Assembly (NCBI RefSeq): GCF_947498805.1
Contig: NZ_CANMLT010000001.1
Span: 434,001-498,000 of the forward strand
Direction of reading: 5' to 3'
Length of the DNA: 64,000 nucleotides
Source: an uncultured Tenacibaculum sp.
GTDB taxonomy: Bacteria > Bacteroidota > Bacteroidia > Flavobacteriales > Flavobacteriaceae
The position numbers and the translations under genes were made by a program. The notes under the pieces were generated by a model, which searched no databases, was not told where the DNA came from, and worked only from the letters and a program-made list of their open reading frames with translations. Within the stretch, counting starts at the first letter, position 1; the number at the start of each line of letters is the position of its first letter. Shown in pieces: positions 50,754 to 59,761 of this stretch.

Positions 50754-52244
50754 TTACTTTAAAAAACTAATATCGATATTTTTCAATGCTTCATTTTCCT
50801 TGGCTAAATCATATAAGGTTTCGTCAAAGTCGGTTTTAACTTTTGTGTTAGCACCTTGAGTAATTAAATGCTTTATAACAGTATCATTCTTGCCTGTCAT
50901 TACGGCTTGTTGTAGAGCAGTTAAACCTTTACTGTTTTTAGCATTAATATCAATTTTATACTTTTTAATAAAATCAAGCATTGGAATACTTTGTTTCTCC
51001 ACGGCTAAATGGTATAATGTGTTTCCATCTTTTTGAGGAGTTTCAACTATCAATCCTTTGGCGGCTAAAGTATTTAATTTTTTATCAAAAGCTTTCTCAT
51101 TTTTAGAACTATATGTTTTGAACAAATAATACCCTAAATGATTTCCTTTAGCATCATTAATATGAACATCAGCACCATTTTCTATTAAGAAGGTTGCTGC
51201 TTCTGTGTTATTTCTTAAAGCGAATGTTAAAGCAGAGTGACCATCTTTGTTGGTATGATTGATGTTTTTTGTTGATTTTACAAACAACTTAATCACCTCA
51301 ATAGAGTTTCTTCCCGCTGCATTTAAAAGAGGTGTATTTCCTTTATTGTCTGTTTGATTTACATCAACACCTTTTTCAATAAAGTATTGTAAGGTAGATA
51401 GGTCTTTATTTCCATAAGACAAGTTGTGTAAAGGAGTTTTACCATCATTGTTGGTAATGTTTGGAGCAATTCCTAAACCTTCTAAATATTTAAAATATTC
51501 AAGTGAGTTATAACCTCTACGAGATCCTTTTGTAGCAAATAACATTGCATTTCCGCCATTTTTATTAGTATTCTTATATGGAACACCTTTTTTAATTAAT
51601 AGCGCTAACATTTTTCTATTGTCTTTTTGAGCTACATAATTAAAAACTCCATTACCATTATTATCTGTATCGTTTATACTTAATCCCTTTTTAGTGAAAT
51701 ATTCTACCATAGTAAAATCTCGTAGGTTTGGTATAATTAATAATAATGGGTTGGCTCCTTTAGGTGTTTTTTCTGTTAAAACGTTCGCACCATTTTCAAT
51801 TAATAAATCATATAGCTTAGGGTTTTGTACTCCTGCAACCGCTGCAAAGTTTAATAAAGAATATCCTTTATCGTCAATAATATCTGTTTTAGCCTTGTTA
51901 GCTAATAAATATTTAACAACGGGCATGTTATTTTTATAGGCGGCCCAGAAGATATAAGTTCTTCCATCATGAGTAAGTTTATTAATGTCATTTCCTTCTT
52001 TGGTAAGTAAATGTTTAATAACATCTAGCTCTGTGTTTTCAAGAAGTGCATATGCAATAGCATCAAATCCCCATCTGTTTAATTGGGTAGCACTATTACC
52101 TTCTTTAATTTTCTGCTCTACAATCTCTATTGTAGGTTTTGTTTTCCAAAAGTCTCGTTGTAAAAAGATATTAGAGTTTTGAGAAACAATTGATGAGCTT
52201 ATGGTTAATAAGCTCATCAATACAAATGTTTTTAAGAAATTCAT
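50754..52244 (-). CDS. Exported ankyrin-repeat protein
   Basis: A 496-aa protein with signal peptide (1-20, SIVSQ) and about ten ankyrin repeats, e.g. DGRTYIFWAAYKNNMPVVKYLLANKAKTDIID and DGHSALTFALRNNTEAATFLIENGADVHINDAKG. Ankyrin proteins bind other proteins. Its place between the DUF6607 and DUF2271 genes, with 6- and 4-bp gaps, makes it part of the iron/heme operon; a periplasmic scaffold or carrier role is inference. Confidence 0.85.
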   Translation of the reverse strand: MNFLKTFVLMSLLTISSSIVSQNSNIFLQRDFWKTKPTIEIVEQKIKEGNSATQLNRWGFDAIAYALLENTELDVIKHLLTKEGNDINKLTHDGRTYIFWAAYKNNMPVVKYLLANKAKTDIIDDKGYSLLNFAAVAGVQNPKLYDLLIENGANVLTEKTPKGANPLLLIIPNLRDFTMVEYFTKKGLSINDTDNNGNGVFNYVAQKDNRKMLALLIKKGVPYKNTNKNGGNAMLFATKGSRRGYNSLEYFKYLEGLGIAPNITNNDGKTPLHNLSYGNKDLSTLQYFIEKGVDVNQTDNKGNTPLLNAAGRNSIEVIKLFVKSTKNINHTNKDGHSALTFALRNNTEAATFLIENGADVHINDAKGNHLGYYLFKTYSSKNEKAFDKKLNTLAAKGLIVETPQKDGNTLYHLAVEKQSIPMLDFIKKYKIDINAKNSKGLTALQQAVMTGKNDTVIKHLITQGANTKVKTDFDETLYDLAKENEALKNIDISFLK

Positions 52245-52250
52245 CCTGAA

Positions 52251-53156
52251 TTATTTTTTTACAAAAGATTCAATTACTTCGTCAATTTCTTCTTTCTTAT
52301 TATACTCATCTTTTTTGAATAAGTATTTGAATAATTGCTTGTTCTTTACTTTAGCTTCTAAAGAAAGTTTTTGATTTCTGCCATAAACTTCATCCCACTT
52401 GTTTCTAACTAACTGCCATTTAGCTTCATTTTTCTTCCACCAATCTTGAGCAGCTTTACAGCGAGCATCAGGTACTCTTTTGTAAGTGTTGTATCCTTTT
52501 TCACTAGCTAGTATGAAGTCACTTTCACCTTCTTTTCTTACAACTTTTTGATTATCTTGATCATGTACCCAACCGTAATCTGTAATTTCATGACGATTTC
52601 CTCTAACCGTTACGTTATAATCACTTCTTTTAGTATACTCTCTTCTTGGTAATGGAGCGTCAGTGGTGTTTTCCCAATAACTTTTTCCATCAACATGTAC
52701 CCAAGTCGCAGAACCTTCATAACGTGGACTGTCATCTACTTGATACACTTTTTGAGTCCATTGTTTCTTTACAGCTGATTTTGGTTTCTTTTCAAATAAC
52801 CAATTATTATCGCCATTAAACATATAAAAATCTTGGTTTTCATACATCCAGTCTTGCCTCCAGTGTTTTACAATATGCGGACTTGCAGGGTTTCCAACTT
52901 GTAATAAGTGTTGAATAGATATTTTGTTTTTATCATCTTCTACAAGTTGTGCCCACTCTAAACCTTTAGATACTTTATTTTTTGAAGGTCTATAGGTGCT
53001 GTCTTTTGAATAATTGAATGTTTCAGCAAAGTTGAAGGTAACTTCAAAACAACCGCACATTTTTTTGATGGCTTCTCTGTCTTTTGTTTTCTTACTCTGT
53101 GCGCTAATTGTAAAGGCAGATAAAAGTAGTAAGCTTCCTAAAATTAGTTTTCTCAT
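52251..53156 (-). CDS. DUF6607 family protein
   Basis: A 301-aa exported protein starting at the ATG 53156 (MRKLILGSLLLLSAFTISAQ), which gives a signal peptide; the frame extends 13 codons upstream into the promoter. The mature part contains KMCGCFEVTFNFAETF near the N-terminus, a Trp-rich core (HWRQDWMYENQDFYMFNGDNNWLFEKK) and WVHDQDNQKVVRKEG. This is the DUF6607 pattern, found next to TonB receptors in Bacteroidetes. C-G-C near residue 30 could bind metal or heme (inference). First gene of the leftward iron operon. Confidence 0.8.
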   Translation of the reverse strand: MRKLILGSLLLLSAFTISAQSKKTKDREAIKKMCGCFEVTFNFAETFNYSKDSTYRPSKNKVSKGLEWAQLVEDDKNKISIQHLLQVGNPASPHIVKHWRQDWMYENQDFYMFNGDNNWLFEKKPKSAVKKQWTQKVYQVDDSPRYEGSATWVHVDGKSYWENTTDAPLPRREYTKRSDYNVTVRGNRHEITDYGWVHDQDNQKVVRKEGESDFILASEKGYNTYKRVPDARCKAAQDWWKKNEAKWQLVRNKWDEVYGRNQKLSLEAKVKNKQLFKYLFKKDEYNKKEEIDEVIESFVKK

Positions 53157-53192
53157 TATATCTATTGATTTTATGTATTTAAAATTTTTTGA

Positions 53193-53200
53193 CAAAAATA
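53193..53200 (-). promoter_or_regulatory. -7 box of the leftward iron operon
   Basis: TATTTTTG on the minus strand, TAnnTTTG match, 36 bp upstream of the DUF6607 ATG at 53156. Confidence 0.5.
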
Positions 53201-53206
53201 TAAATT

Positions 53207-53229
53207 TTATTTAGACTGATTTAAAATAA
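53207..53229. promoter_or_regulatory. Palindromic operator candidate between divergent iron operons
   Basis: TTATTT…AAATAA arms around an 11-nt centre; 8 of 11 positions per arm pair. It sits between the two divergent -7 boxes, overlapping both -33 regions, where a repressor would block both operons. AT-rich palindromes of this kind are Fur-box candidates, but the identity of the regulator is inference. Confidence 0.5.
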
Positions 53230-53234
53230 GTGTA

Positions 53235-53242
53235 TATATTTG
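53235..53242 (+). promoter_or_regulatory. -7 box of the TonB receptor operon
   Basis: TATATTTG, exact TAnnTTTG, 16 bp upstream of the ATG at 53259. Confidence 0.6.
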
Positions 53243-53258
53243 CCGAAAATTATTAAGA

Positions 53259-55325
53259 ATGTTTCTAAATAAAGTTTCGATTTTTGTTTTTCTATTCATT
53301 GGAATCACTGTTTTCTCACAAGAAGAGAAGAAAATAGATACAGTTAAGGTTAATGATTTAGATGAAGTTATAGTTACAGCTACTAGAACTAAAAGACAGT
53401 TGTCTTCAGTGCCAATGCCCGTAACGCTAATATCAAAAAAGCAGTTACAACAATCAGGTTCTGTAAGACTAAGAGATATCTTATTAGAGCAAACGGGTAT
53501 TGTAATGGTATCTGATTTTGGTAATTCAGAAGGAGTACAACTTCAAGGAGTTGCTGCCGATTATACCTTAGTGTTAATTGATGGTGTACCTGTTGTAGGA
53601 AGAGCCGCTGGAAATATTGATTTACGAAGATTGACTGTAAACAATATAAAGCAAATAGAAATAGTTAAAGGGCCGTCCTCTTCATTATATGGATCTGAAG
53701 CCCTTGGAGGTGTTATTAATATTATTACGGAAAGTCCAAAGCAAGATAGTTTTAAAGGAGCCTTACAATTCCTAACAAGAGGAGGAGCAAGAAACGAGTT
53801 AGATATAAACGCAAATGTTGCAACGAAAAAGGAAAAATTAAGTGTTGTGGCTGGCGTTAATTTGAATTCTAGTAAGGGATTTGATTTATCGCCAGAAAAC
53901 ACTGACTTTATAACTGCCCATCCACATCAAAATTTTACTGGAGATTTGAAAGTAGGATATGACTTTTCTGATAAGTTAAAAGCGATGGTTTCTGGTAGAT
54001 TTTACAAGCAACAACAGAACACACCTACTTCTGATAATACACAAACTGATTGGAATGTACATACAGGATTAACACACAAAATTTCAGATAGGTGGGAAGT
54101 TGAGTACTTATTTTATGGTACACGCTTTAAGACTGAAAGTGTTTTTAATGGAGATATAGCATTGTTTAATAGAAGCTTATTTAGACCAGAGATAAAATCT
54201 AAAATTTACTTCGGCGATAAAAGTACTTTAATAGCTGGAGTTGGAGCAAACTTAGATGCTTTGGAAAGGAGTGCATTTGATGGGGAAAAAAGATACAATG
54301 CGCAATACGTTTTTGGACAGTTCGATGTAAACCCTATAGAAAACCTAAATGTTGTTATTGGAGCTAGATTTGATCATCACAATAAGTATAAGTCTGCGTT
54401 TTCTCCAAAGGTATCAGCTAGTTATAAAATCAATGATTGGATTACCGCGAAAGGATCTGTAGGATATGGATTTAAAGCACCAGATTTTCGTCAATTATAT
54501 TACAATTTTAGAAATACAGCTGGAGGATATGCAGTATTCGGTACACAAACAATACATGAGTTTTTTGCTGGAGAAGTTGGGTTAGGTGCTATTGAAAGAG
54601 AATTAAAACCAGAGAGTTCGATTGGATATAATTTTGGATTTCAATTAAAGCCATTATCAAGTTTAAAGTTGAATATCAATTTATTTAGAAATGATATTCA
54701 AGATTTAATAGACACTTTTGATGTCAATTCGCTTAATCCTCAAGTGGCAGGTTTAGATAGAAATACCCGAATCTTTTCTTACCGAAATATTAATAATGTA
54801 TATACACAAGGAATTGAGGTAGATCTAAACTATAGAATAAATCAAAACTTTAGATTTTTAGGAGGATATCAATTCTTAGATACCGGAGATAAAGATCAAG
54901 AAGCACTTATAAAAACAGGAACAGTATTCTTTGATCATAGCAATGGAGGAGAAGGTAAGGTGACCCTTTCGAATTATTTTGGGTTAGCAAATCGCTCTAA
55001 GCATTCAGCAAATGCAAAATTGTTTTATGAAAACTTTGAACATCAATTTATAGCAAATATTCGAACAGTATATCGTAGTAAATATGCTTTGTTCGATACA
55101 AACAACAGTCAAGGGATTATTGACAATAATGACAAGTTTGTCAATGGAAATGTTCAGGTAAACACAGCAATTGAAAAAGAGTTGTTTAGTCTACTAAAAG
55201 TTCAGTTTGGTGTAGACAATTTGTTTAATGAAAAGGGAACTTCTAATGCAAGCAATTTCATGAATAATGATGCAGTATTGCTTTTAGGAAGAACCTATTA
55301 CGGACGTGTAACGATTAATTTTTAA
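53259..55325 (+). CDS. TonB-dependent receptor, heme/iron type
   Basis: A 688-aa outer-membrane receptor. Signal peptide at 1-20 and TonB box in DLDEVIVTATRTKR near 33-46. The plug (50-165) has LRDILLEQTGIVMVSDFG, LIDGVPVVG and EIVKGPSSSLYGSEALGGVINIIT. The 22-strand barrel ends in the outer-membrane signature YYGRVTINF with terminal Phe. Size and context (HmuY-like gene 24 bp downstream, divergent PepSY reductase) suggest heme or ferric-siderophore import rather than SusC-type glycan uptake, as the SusC N-terminal extension is absent. Confidence 0.92.
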   Translation: MFLNKVSIFVFLFIGITVFSQEEKKIDTVKVNDLDEVIVTATRTKRQLSSVPMPVTLISKKQLQQSGSVRLRDILLEQTGIVMVSDFGNSEGVQLQGVAADYTLVLIDGVPVVGRAAGNIDLRRLTVNNIKQIEIVKGPSSSLYGSEALGGVINIITESPKQDSFKGALQFLTRGGARNELDINANVATKKEKLSVVAGVNLNSSKGFDLSPENTDFITAHPHQNFTGDLKVGYDFSDKLKAMVSGRFYKQQQNTPTSDNTQTDWNVHTGLTHKISDRWEVEYLFYGTRFKTESVFNGDIALFNRSLFRPEIKSKIYFGDKSTLIAGVGANLDALERSAFDGEKRYNAQYVFGQFDVNPIENLNVVIGARFDHHNKYKSAFSPKVSASYKINDWITAKGSVGYGFKAPDFRQLYYNFRNTAGGYAVFGTQTIHEFFAGEVGLGAIERELKPESSIGYNFGFQLKPLSSLKLNINLFRNDIQDLIDTFDVNSLNPQVAGLDRNTRIFSYRNINNVYTQGIEVDLNYRINQNFRFLGGYQFLDTGDKDQEALIKTGTVFFDHSNGGEGKVTLSNYFGLANRSKHSANAKLFYENFEHQFIANIRTVYRSKYALFDTNNSQGIIDNNDKFVNGNVQVNTAIEKELFSLLKVQFGVDNLFNEKGTSNASNFMNNDAVLLLGRTYYGRVTINF

Positions 55326-55349
55326 ATATAACTTCAAATAGAAAACAAG

Positions 55350-55967
55350 ATGAAAAGAATAGTTTTATTAATGGTAGCTGTATCAGCTTTAGTTTTTACT
55401 TCATGTAATGATAATGATGGGGATGTTTCACAACCTGTACAAGCAGTAACGATAACTAATTTTCACGCTCCTCAAAATGCTGATTATACAGTAAATCCTC
55501 CGGTAATTTCAGGAGACTTTGTAAAATTTAGTTTTAAAGAAGGAAAGAAAGTAACTGGAGACAATTGGGATATTGCTTTTAGAGGAACTAGAATTTTAGT
55601 AAACGGAGGAAGTGTAATTGGTTTAACTGATGAGCCTGCAAGAACTGGAAAAGCCTCTTTAGCTTTAGTAAGTAGTGCTTTTGCTGATGTGAAAACTGCT
55701 CCAACAGACACTGAATTTAAACAAGATGCATCAAAAACCTATGCGTTACCTCATGGTACTGGAAATGGATGGTATACTTATGCAGGTGGTGTAATTACTA
55801 GAATTGCTGGAAAGGTTATAGTTGTAAAGACAGTTGATGGTAACTATGCAAAAATGAGTATTAAGAGTTACTATAAAGATGAAGATTCAACAAATAATGC
55901 CAATGCAAGATATTATACATTCGACTACGTTTATAATCCAAACGTAGGCGACAAGAGTTTTCAATAG
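55350..55967 (+). CDS. HmuY-like heme-binding lipoprotein
   Basis: A 205-aa lipoprotein (Cys in LVFTSCNDND, residue 19). It shows the HmuY-family pattern: FVKFSFKEGKKVTGDNWDIAFRGTRILVNGGS, then GTGNGWYTYAGGVITRIAGKVIVVKTVDGNYAKMSIKSYYKD and the C-terminal ARYYTFDYVYNP. In Porphyromonas HmuY takes heme from host proteins and passes it to HmuR; the axial ligands vary between species and I cannot assign them. It follows the receptor gene directly and ends before a terminator. Confidence 0.87.
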   Translation: MKRIVLLMVAVSALVFTSCNDNDGDVSQPVQAVTITNFHAPQNADYTVNPPVISGDFVKFSFKEGKKVTGDNWDIAFRGTRILVNGGSVIGLTDEPARTGKASLALVSSAFADVKTAPTDTEFKQDASKTYALPHGTGNGWYTYAGGVITRIAGKVIVVKTVDGNYAKMSIKSYYKDEDSTNNANARYYTFDYVYNPNVGDKSFQ

Positions 55968-56002
55968 AATATATTGAATTTTGTTAGTTTTTGTTACATT
56001 TG

Positions 56003-56043
56003 AGAATCGTCGAAGCAGTAATGTTTTGGCGATTCTTTTTTAT
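56003..56043 (+). terminator. Terminator of the receptor-HmuY operon
   Basis: AGAATCGTC/GGCGATTCT 9-bp stem (one G-U) and six T. Confidence 0.7.
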
Positions 56044-56080
56044 AAAAAAACACGAATCTAAAAAATATAGATTCGTGTAT
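56043..56080 (-). terminator. Terminator of the 191-aa lipoprotein gene
   Basis: ACACGAATCTA/TAGATTCGTGT 11-bp stem followed by TTTTTTT on the minus strand, 22 bp after the stop. Confidence 0.75.
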
Positions 56081-56101
56081 AGTTTTACTCAGAAGTAAGT
56101 T

Positions 56102-56677
56102 TTATTTTGTGTAATCTACAGCAATATCAATGTTTATTTTTACTGTTATTCCTCCTTGAGAAATGTTTTGCTCAATACTTTTTCTTAATTTTAAAGAGTT
56201 TGAATTAAGCTCAGTGATTTTAAAATCAGCATTTCCAATATTTACAAAACTACTAATTTGATTAGGTAAGTTACCACCTACTAATTCACCATTTGCAAGG
56301 TTTAAAACATTTCCATTCAGTTCCCAGTTAGCAACACTAGTTATATCTCCAATTTTATGGATGTCAGTTGTTGTATCGCCATCAGAAGTTGTAGTAAGTT
56401 TAATGTCATATGAACCTTCTGCATTAGCTTTATTAGGGTTTTCGGTAAAAGTTGTAGTAGCGTTTATATTTATTCCTTCACCAGCAAAAGTTGTATTTGG
56501 AATAGCTGCTGGTCCTCCAGAAATTTCGAATTTTCCGTTATAGGTATAGTTTGTTAAGTTCCATTTACCAAGAAGATCCTTTGTATCGTAGCTTACATTT
56601 CCTTCAGATTCAGAACAACTTACCAAAGTCATAATAGAAAATAATAATACCAATCCTCTTAACATAGTTTTTTTCAT
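56102..56677 (-). CDS. Lipocalin-like lipoprotein
   Basis: A 191-aa lipoprotein (Cys in LVSCSESEG near residue 21). The mature part starts with DLLGKWNLTNYTYNGKFE, the G-K-W opening of lipocalin-like domains, then strand-rich, Asn/Thr-rich sequence to INIDIAVDYTK. Likely a single β-barrel on the cell surface or periplasmic face. Function unknown. Single gene between the iron locus and uvrA. Confidence 0.7.
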   Translation of the reverse strand: MKKTMLRGLVLLFSIMTLVSCSESEGNVSYDTKDLLGKWNLTNYTYNGKFEISGGPAAIPNTTFAGEGININATTTFTENPNKANAEGSYDIKLTTTSDGDTTTDIHKIGDITSVANWELNGNVLNLANGELVGGNLPNQISSFVNIGNADFKITELNSNSLKLRKSIEQNISQGGITVKINIDIAVDYTK

Positions 56678-56832
56678 AATGTGTAATTTAAAATTTTGAA
56701 ATATTTATTGTCGAAAGAGCATGACAATTGTTTTATCAATAGACAATCTAAAGAAGGTTTATCATAGCAGCTTTCTTTGAACACAAATATATTGTGTTTT
56801 TATCAAAAGTTAAATTAAAAAGTTTTCTTTTC

Positions 56833-59622
56833 TTAGATTAGTTTTTCTGCTAAATAAATTGCAGTATAAGACTCTTTATTTTTAGCTAACTCTTCTGGAG
56901 TACCTGTAAAAATTAAATTACCTCCATTTTTTCCACCTTCTGTGCCCAAATCAATAATATAATCAGCACATTTTATAAGCTCAATATTGTGTTCGATTAC
57001 AATAATAGAATGTCCTTTTTCTATTAAGGCATTAAAAGAAGCTAGTAACTTTTTAATATCATGAAAATGTAACCCTGTTGTAGGTTCGTCAAAAATAAAT
57101 AGGGCTTTATCTTTTGTATTTCCTTTAATTAAGAAAGAAGCAAGTTTAATACGTTGTGCTTCACCTCCAGATAGGGTAGAAGATGACTGTCCTAATTGTA
57201 CATATCCTAAACCAACATCTTGTAAAGGTTTTAGTTTTGAAGCTACTTTTTTCTGGTCGTGTTTCATAAAGAAATCAACCGCATCATCAATTGTTAGATT
57301 AAGAATATCATCAATGTTCTTACCTTCAAAATTAACTTCTAAAACTTCTTTTTTAAATCGTTTACCATTACAGGTTTCACATTTTAAGTGAACATCTGCC
57401 ATGAATTGCATTTCAATGGTAACTTCTCCTTCTCCTTTACAAACTTCACAACGACCTCCTTCTACATTAAAAGAGAAGTGCTTTGGTTGGTAGTTTCTTA
57501 TTTTAGATAGTTTTTGACTGGATAATAACTTTCGAATATCATCATAGGCTTTGATATACGTAACAGGGTTCGAACGAGAAGAACGTCCTATAGGGTTTTG
57601 ATCGATGAACTCAACATGTTTTAAGGTTTCAAAACTACCTTTTACATCAGTATGCTGCCCTATTTTATTTCCATATCCTATCAATTGTTTTTGCATGGCA
57701 GGATAAAGAATTTTTTTTACCAACGTACTCTTACCACTTCCGGATACTCCGGTAATAACAGTTAAATTATTTAAAGGAAAAGATACATCTATGTTTTTTA
57801 GATTGTTTTCTCTTGCACCGACAATATCAATGGTGTTTTTAGAATCTCTTCGCTGGTTTGGAACTTCAATTTTTAAGTCTTCAGATAAATACTTTGCTGT
57901 AAGTGTATCTGACTTCATAATGTCTTTAAAAGTACCCTCAGCAACAACATTTCCTCCGTAAGTACCTGCTTCTGGACCAATATCAATAATATAGTCAGCC
58001 TCTTTCATGATATCTTCATCATGCTCAACAACAATTACAGTATTCCCTAAGTCACGAAGATTTTTTAAGACATTAATTAAACGTTCTGTGTCTTTTGGAT
58101 GTAACCCAATACTAGGTTCATCTAAAATATACATAGATCCAACTAATGAGCTTCCTAAAGAAGTAGCTAAGTTAATACGCTGACTTTCTCCTCCTGAGAG
58201 TGTATTAGAGGTTCTATTTAATGTTAAATAACTTAATCCCACATCTTGCAAAAATTGTAGTCGGTTATTAATCTCAGTTAACAAACGTTTTCCAATTTTT
58301 TCTTCATACTTATTCAATTGAATTCCCTTAAAGAAATCAGCTAATTCGTCTAAAGGCATCGTAACCAAATCAGAAATTACTTTACCATATACCTGAACGT
58401 AATCTGCTTCTTTACGGAGACGTTTTCCGTTACAATCGGTACATTTAGTTTTTCCTCTGTAACGAGAAAGCATTACTCTGTTTTGAATTTTATAGCTTTT
58501 TTCTTCTAGTTTTTTAAATAAGTGATTAATTCCTTTAAACTTTTTAGTTCCATTCCAAATCAGTTCTTGTTGTTCTTTGGTTAATTCAAACCAAGGTTTG
58601 TGAATTGAAATACCAAACTCTTCGGCATTTAGAATTAAGTCGTTTTTATATTTTTTATAGGAATCTGTTTTAAAAGGAAAAATAGCATTTTCATAAATGG
58701 ATAACCCTGTATTTGGAATTACCAGGTCTTCATCAATTCCAATAACACTTCCGTATCCTTCACAAGTAGGACATGCGCCATATGGATTGTTAAAGCTGAA
58801 TAAATGCGTATTAGGTTCTAAAAAAGTAATTCCGTCTAATTCAAATTTATTGCTGAATTCAGTGGTGGAATTATCTGTTAAGTTTTCAACGAAACAAATA
58901 CCTTTTCCTTCAAAAAAAGCAGTTTGAACAGCATCTCCCAATCGATTGTAAAAGTCCTCTTCATCTTTAACTACAATTCTATCGACAACTAACAAAAGCT
59001 CATTTCCTTTGAAATCTGTCATTGGAAATTCATCAATTCTATAAACAGTATCGTTGTATTTTAAACGAGCATATCCTTGCTGAGTAAGTACTTGAAGAAC
59101 TGTTTTAATATCTCTGTTTTCGTTTATAGCAATTGGCGCTAACAATAACAGTTTTGTACGCTCTTCAAATGTTTTTACATGATTAATTACATCAGTAACC
59201 GTATGCTTTTTAACCTCTTTTCCTGAAATAGGAGAGAAGGTTTTACCAATTCTAGCATAGAGTAATTTAATGTAGTCGTAAATTTCCGTTGAGGTACCTA
59301 CAGTAGATCTTGGGTTGGTAGAGTTTACTTTTTGCTCAATAGCAATCGCAGGAGCAATCCCTTTGATATAGTCGACTTTAGGCTTGTGTAATTTTCCTAA
59401 AAACTGACGAGCATATGAAGATAAACTCTCTACATATCTGCGTTGCCCTTCGGCATATAAGGTATCAAACGCTAATGAAGATTTTCCAGATCCAGAAAGC
59501 CCAGTGATAACTACCAATTTGTTTCTTGGTATTACAACATCAATATCTTTTAAATTATGGAGTTTAGCTCCTTTTATAATGATGTTTTCTTTAGGATTTA
59601 CAGTGGAAATATCTCTCTTCAT
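56833..59622 (-). CDS. uvrA: Excinuclease ABC subunit UvrA
   Basis: A 929-aa nucleotide-excision-repair ATPase. First Walker A GLSGSGKSSLAFDTLYAEGQ near 41, ABC signature NTLSGGESQRINLA near 475, second Walker A GVSGSGKSTLVKK near 630, zinc modules CPTCEGYG, CTDCNGKR and CEVCKGEGEV…CETCNGKR, and second signature STLSGGEAQRIKLA. The ATG at 59622 (MKRDISTVNPKENIIIKGAKLHNLK) is preferred; ten extra residues upstream are not family-like. Confidence 0.96.
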   Translation of the reverse strand: MKRDISTVNPKENIIIKGAKLHNLKDIDVVIPRNKLVVITGLSGSGKSSLAFDTLYAEGQRRYVESLSSYARQFLGKLHKPKVDYIKGIAPAIAIEQKVNSTNPRSTVGTSTEIYDYIKLLYARIGKTFSPISGKEVKKHTVTDVINHVKTFEERTKLLLLAPIAINENRDIKTVLQVLTQQGYARLKYNDTVYRIDEFPMTDFKGNELLLVVDRIVVKDEEDFYNRLGDAVQTAFFEGKGICFVENLTDNSTTEFSNKFELDGITFLEPNTHLFSFNNPYGACPTCEGYGSVIGIDEDLVIPNTGLSIYENAIFPFKTDSYKKYKNDLILNAEEFGISIHKPWFELTKEQQELIWNGTKKFKGINHLFKKLEEKSYKIQNRVMLSRYRGKTKCTDCNGKRLRKEADYVQVYGKVISDLVTMPLDELADFFKGIQLNKYEEKIGKRLLTEINNRLQFLQDVGLSYLTLNRTSNTLSGGESQRINLATSLGSSLVGSMYILDEPSIGLHPKDTERLINVLKNLRDLGNTVIVVEHDEDIMKEADYIIDIGPEAGTYGGNVVAEGTFKDIMKSDTLTAKYLSEDLKIEVPNQRRDSKNTIDIVGARENNLKNIDVSFPLNNLTVITGVSGSGKSTLVKKILYPAMQKQLIGYGNKIGQHTDVKGSFETLKHVEFIDQNPIGRSSRSNPVTYIKAYDDIRKLLSSQKLSKIRNYQPKHFSFNVEGGRCEVCKGEGEVTIEMQFMADVHLKCETCNGKRFKKEVLEVNFEGKNIDDILNLTIDDAVDFFMKHDQKKVASKLKPLQDVGLGYVQLGQSSSTLSGGEAQRIKLASFLIKGNTKDKALFIFDEPTTGLHFHDIKKLLASFNALIEKGHSIIVIEHNIELIKCADYIIDLGTEGGKNGGNLIFTGTPEELAKNKESYTAIYLAEKLI

Positions 59623-59695
59623 TTTACTTAAAAATAAGCGGTAAAAATACAATTTTCTATGTTAGAAATAAAATAAGAAGAAGCTCATTTTTAAA

Positions 59696-59726
59696 TAGAA
59701 AAAGAGCCCTTTTTTAAGAGCTCTTA
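59696..59726 (-). terminator. Terminator of the Ntn-hydrolase gene
   Basis: AAGAGC/GCTCTT stem with a 12-nt loop and TTTTT on the minus strand, 36 bp after the stop at 59762. Confidence 0.5.
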
Positions 59727-59761
59727 TCCTTTAGTTTTTTTATGATTTGAACATATAAAAA

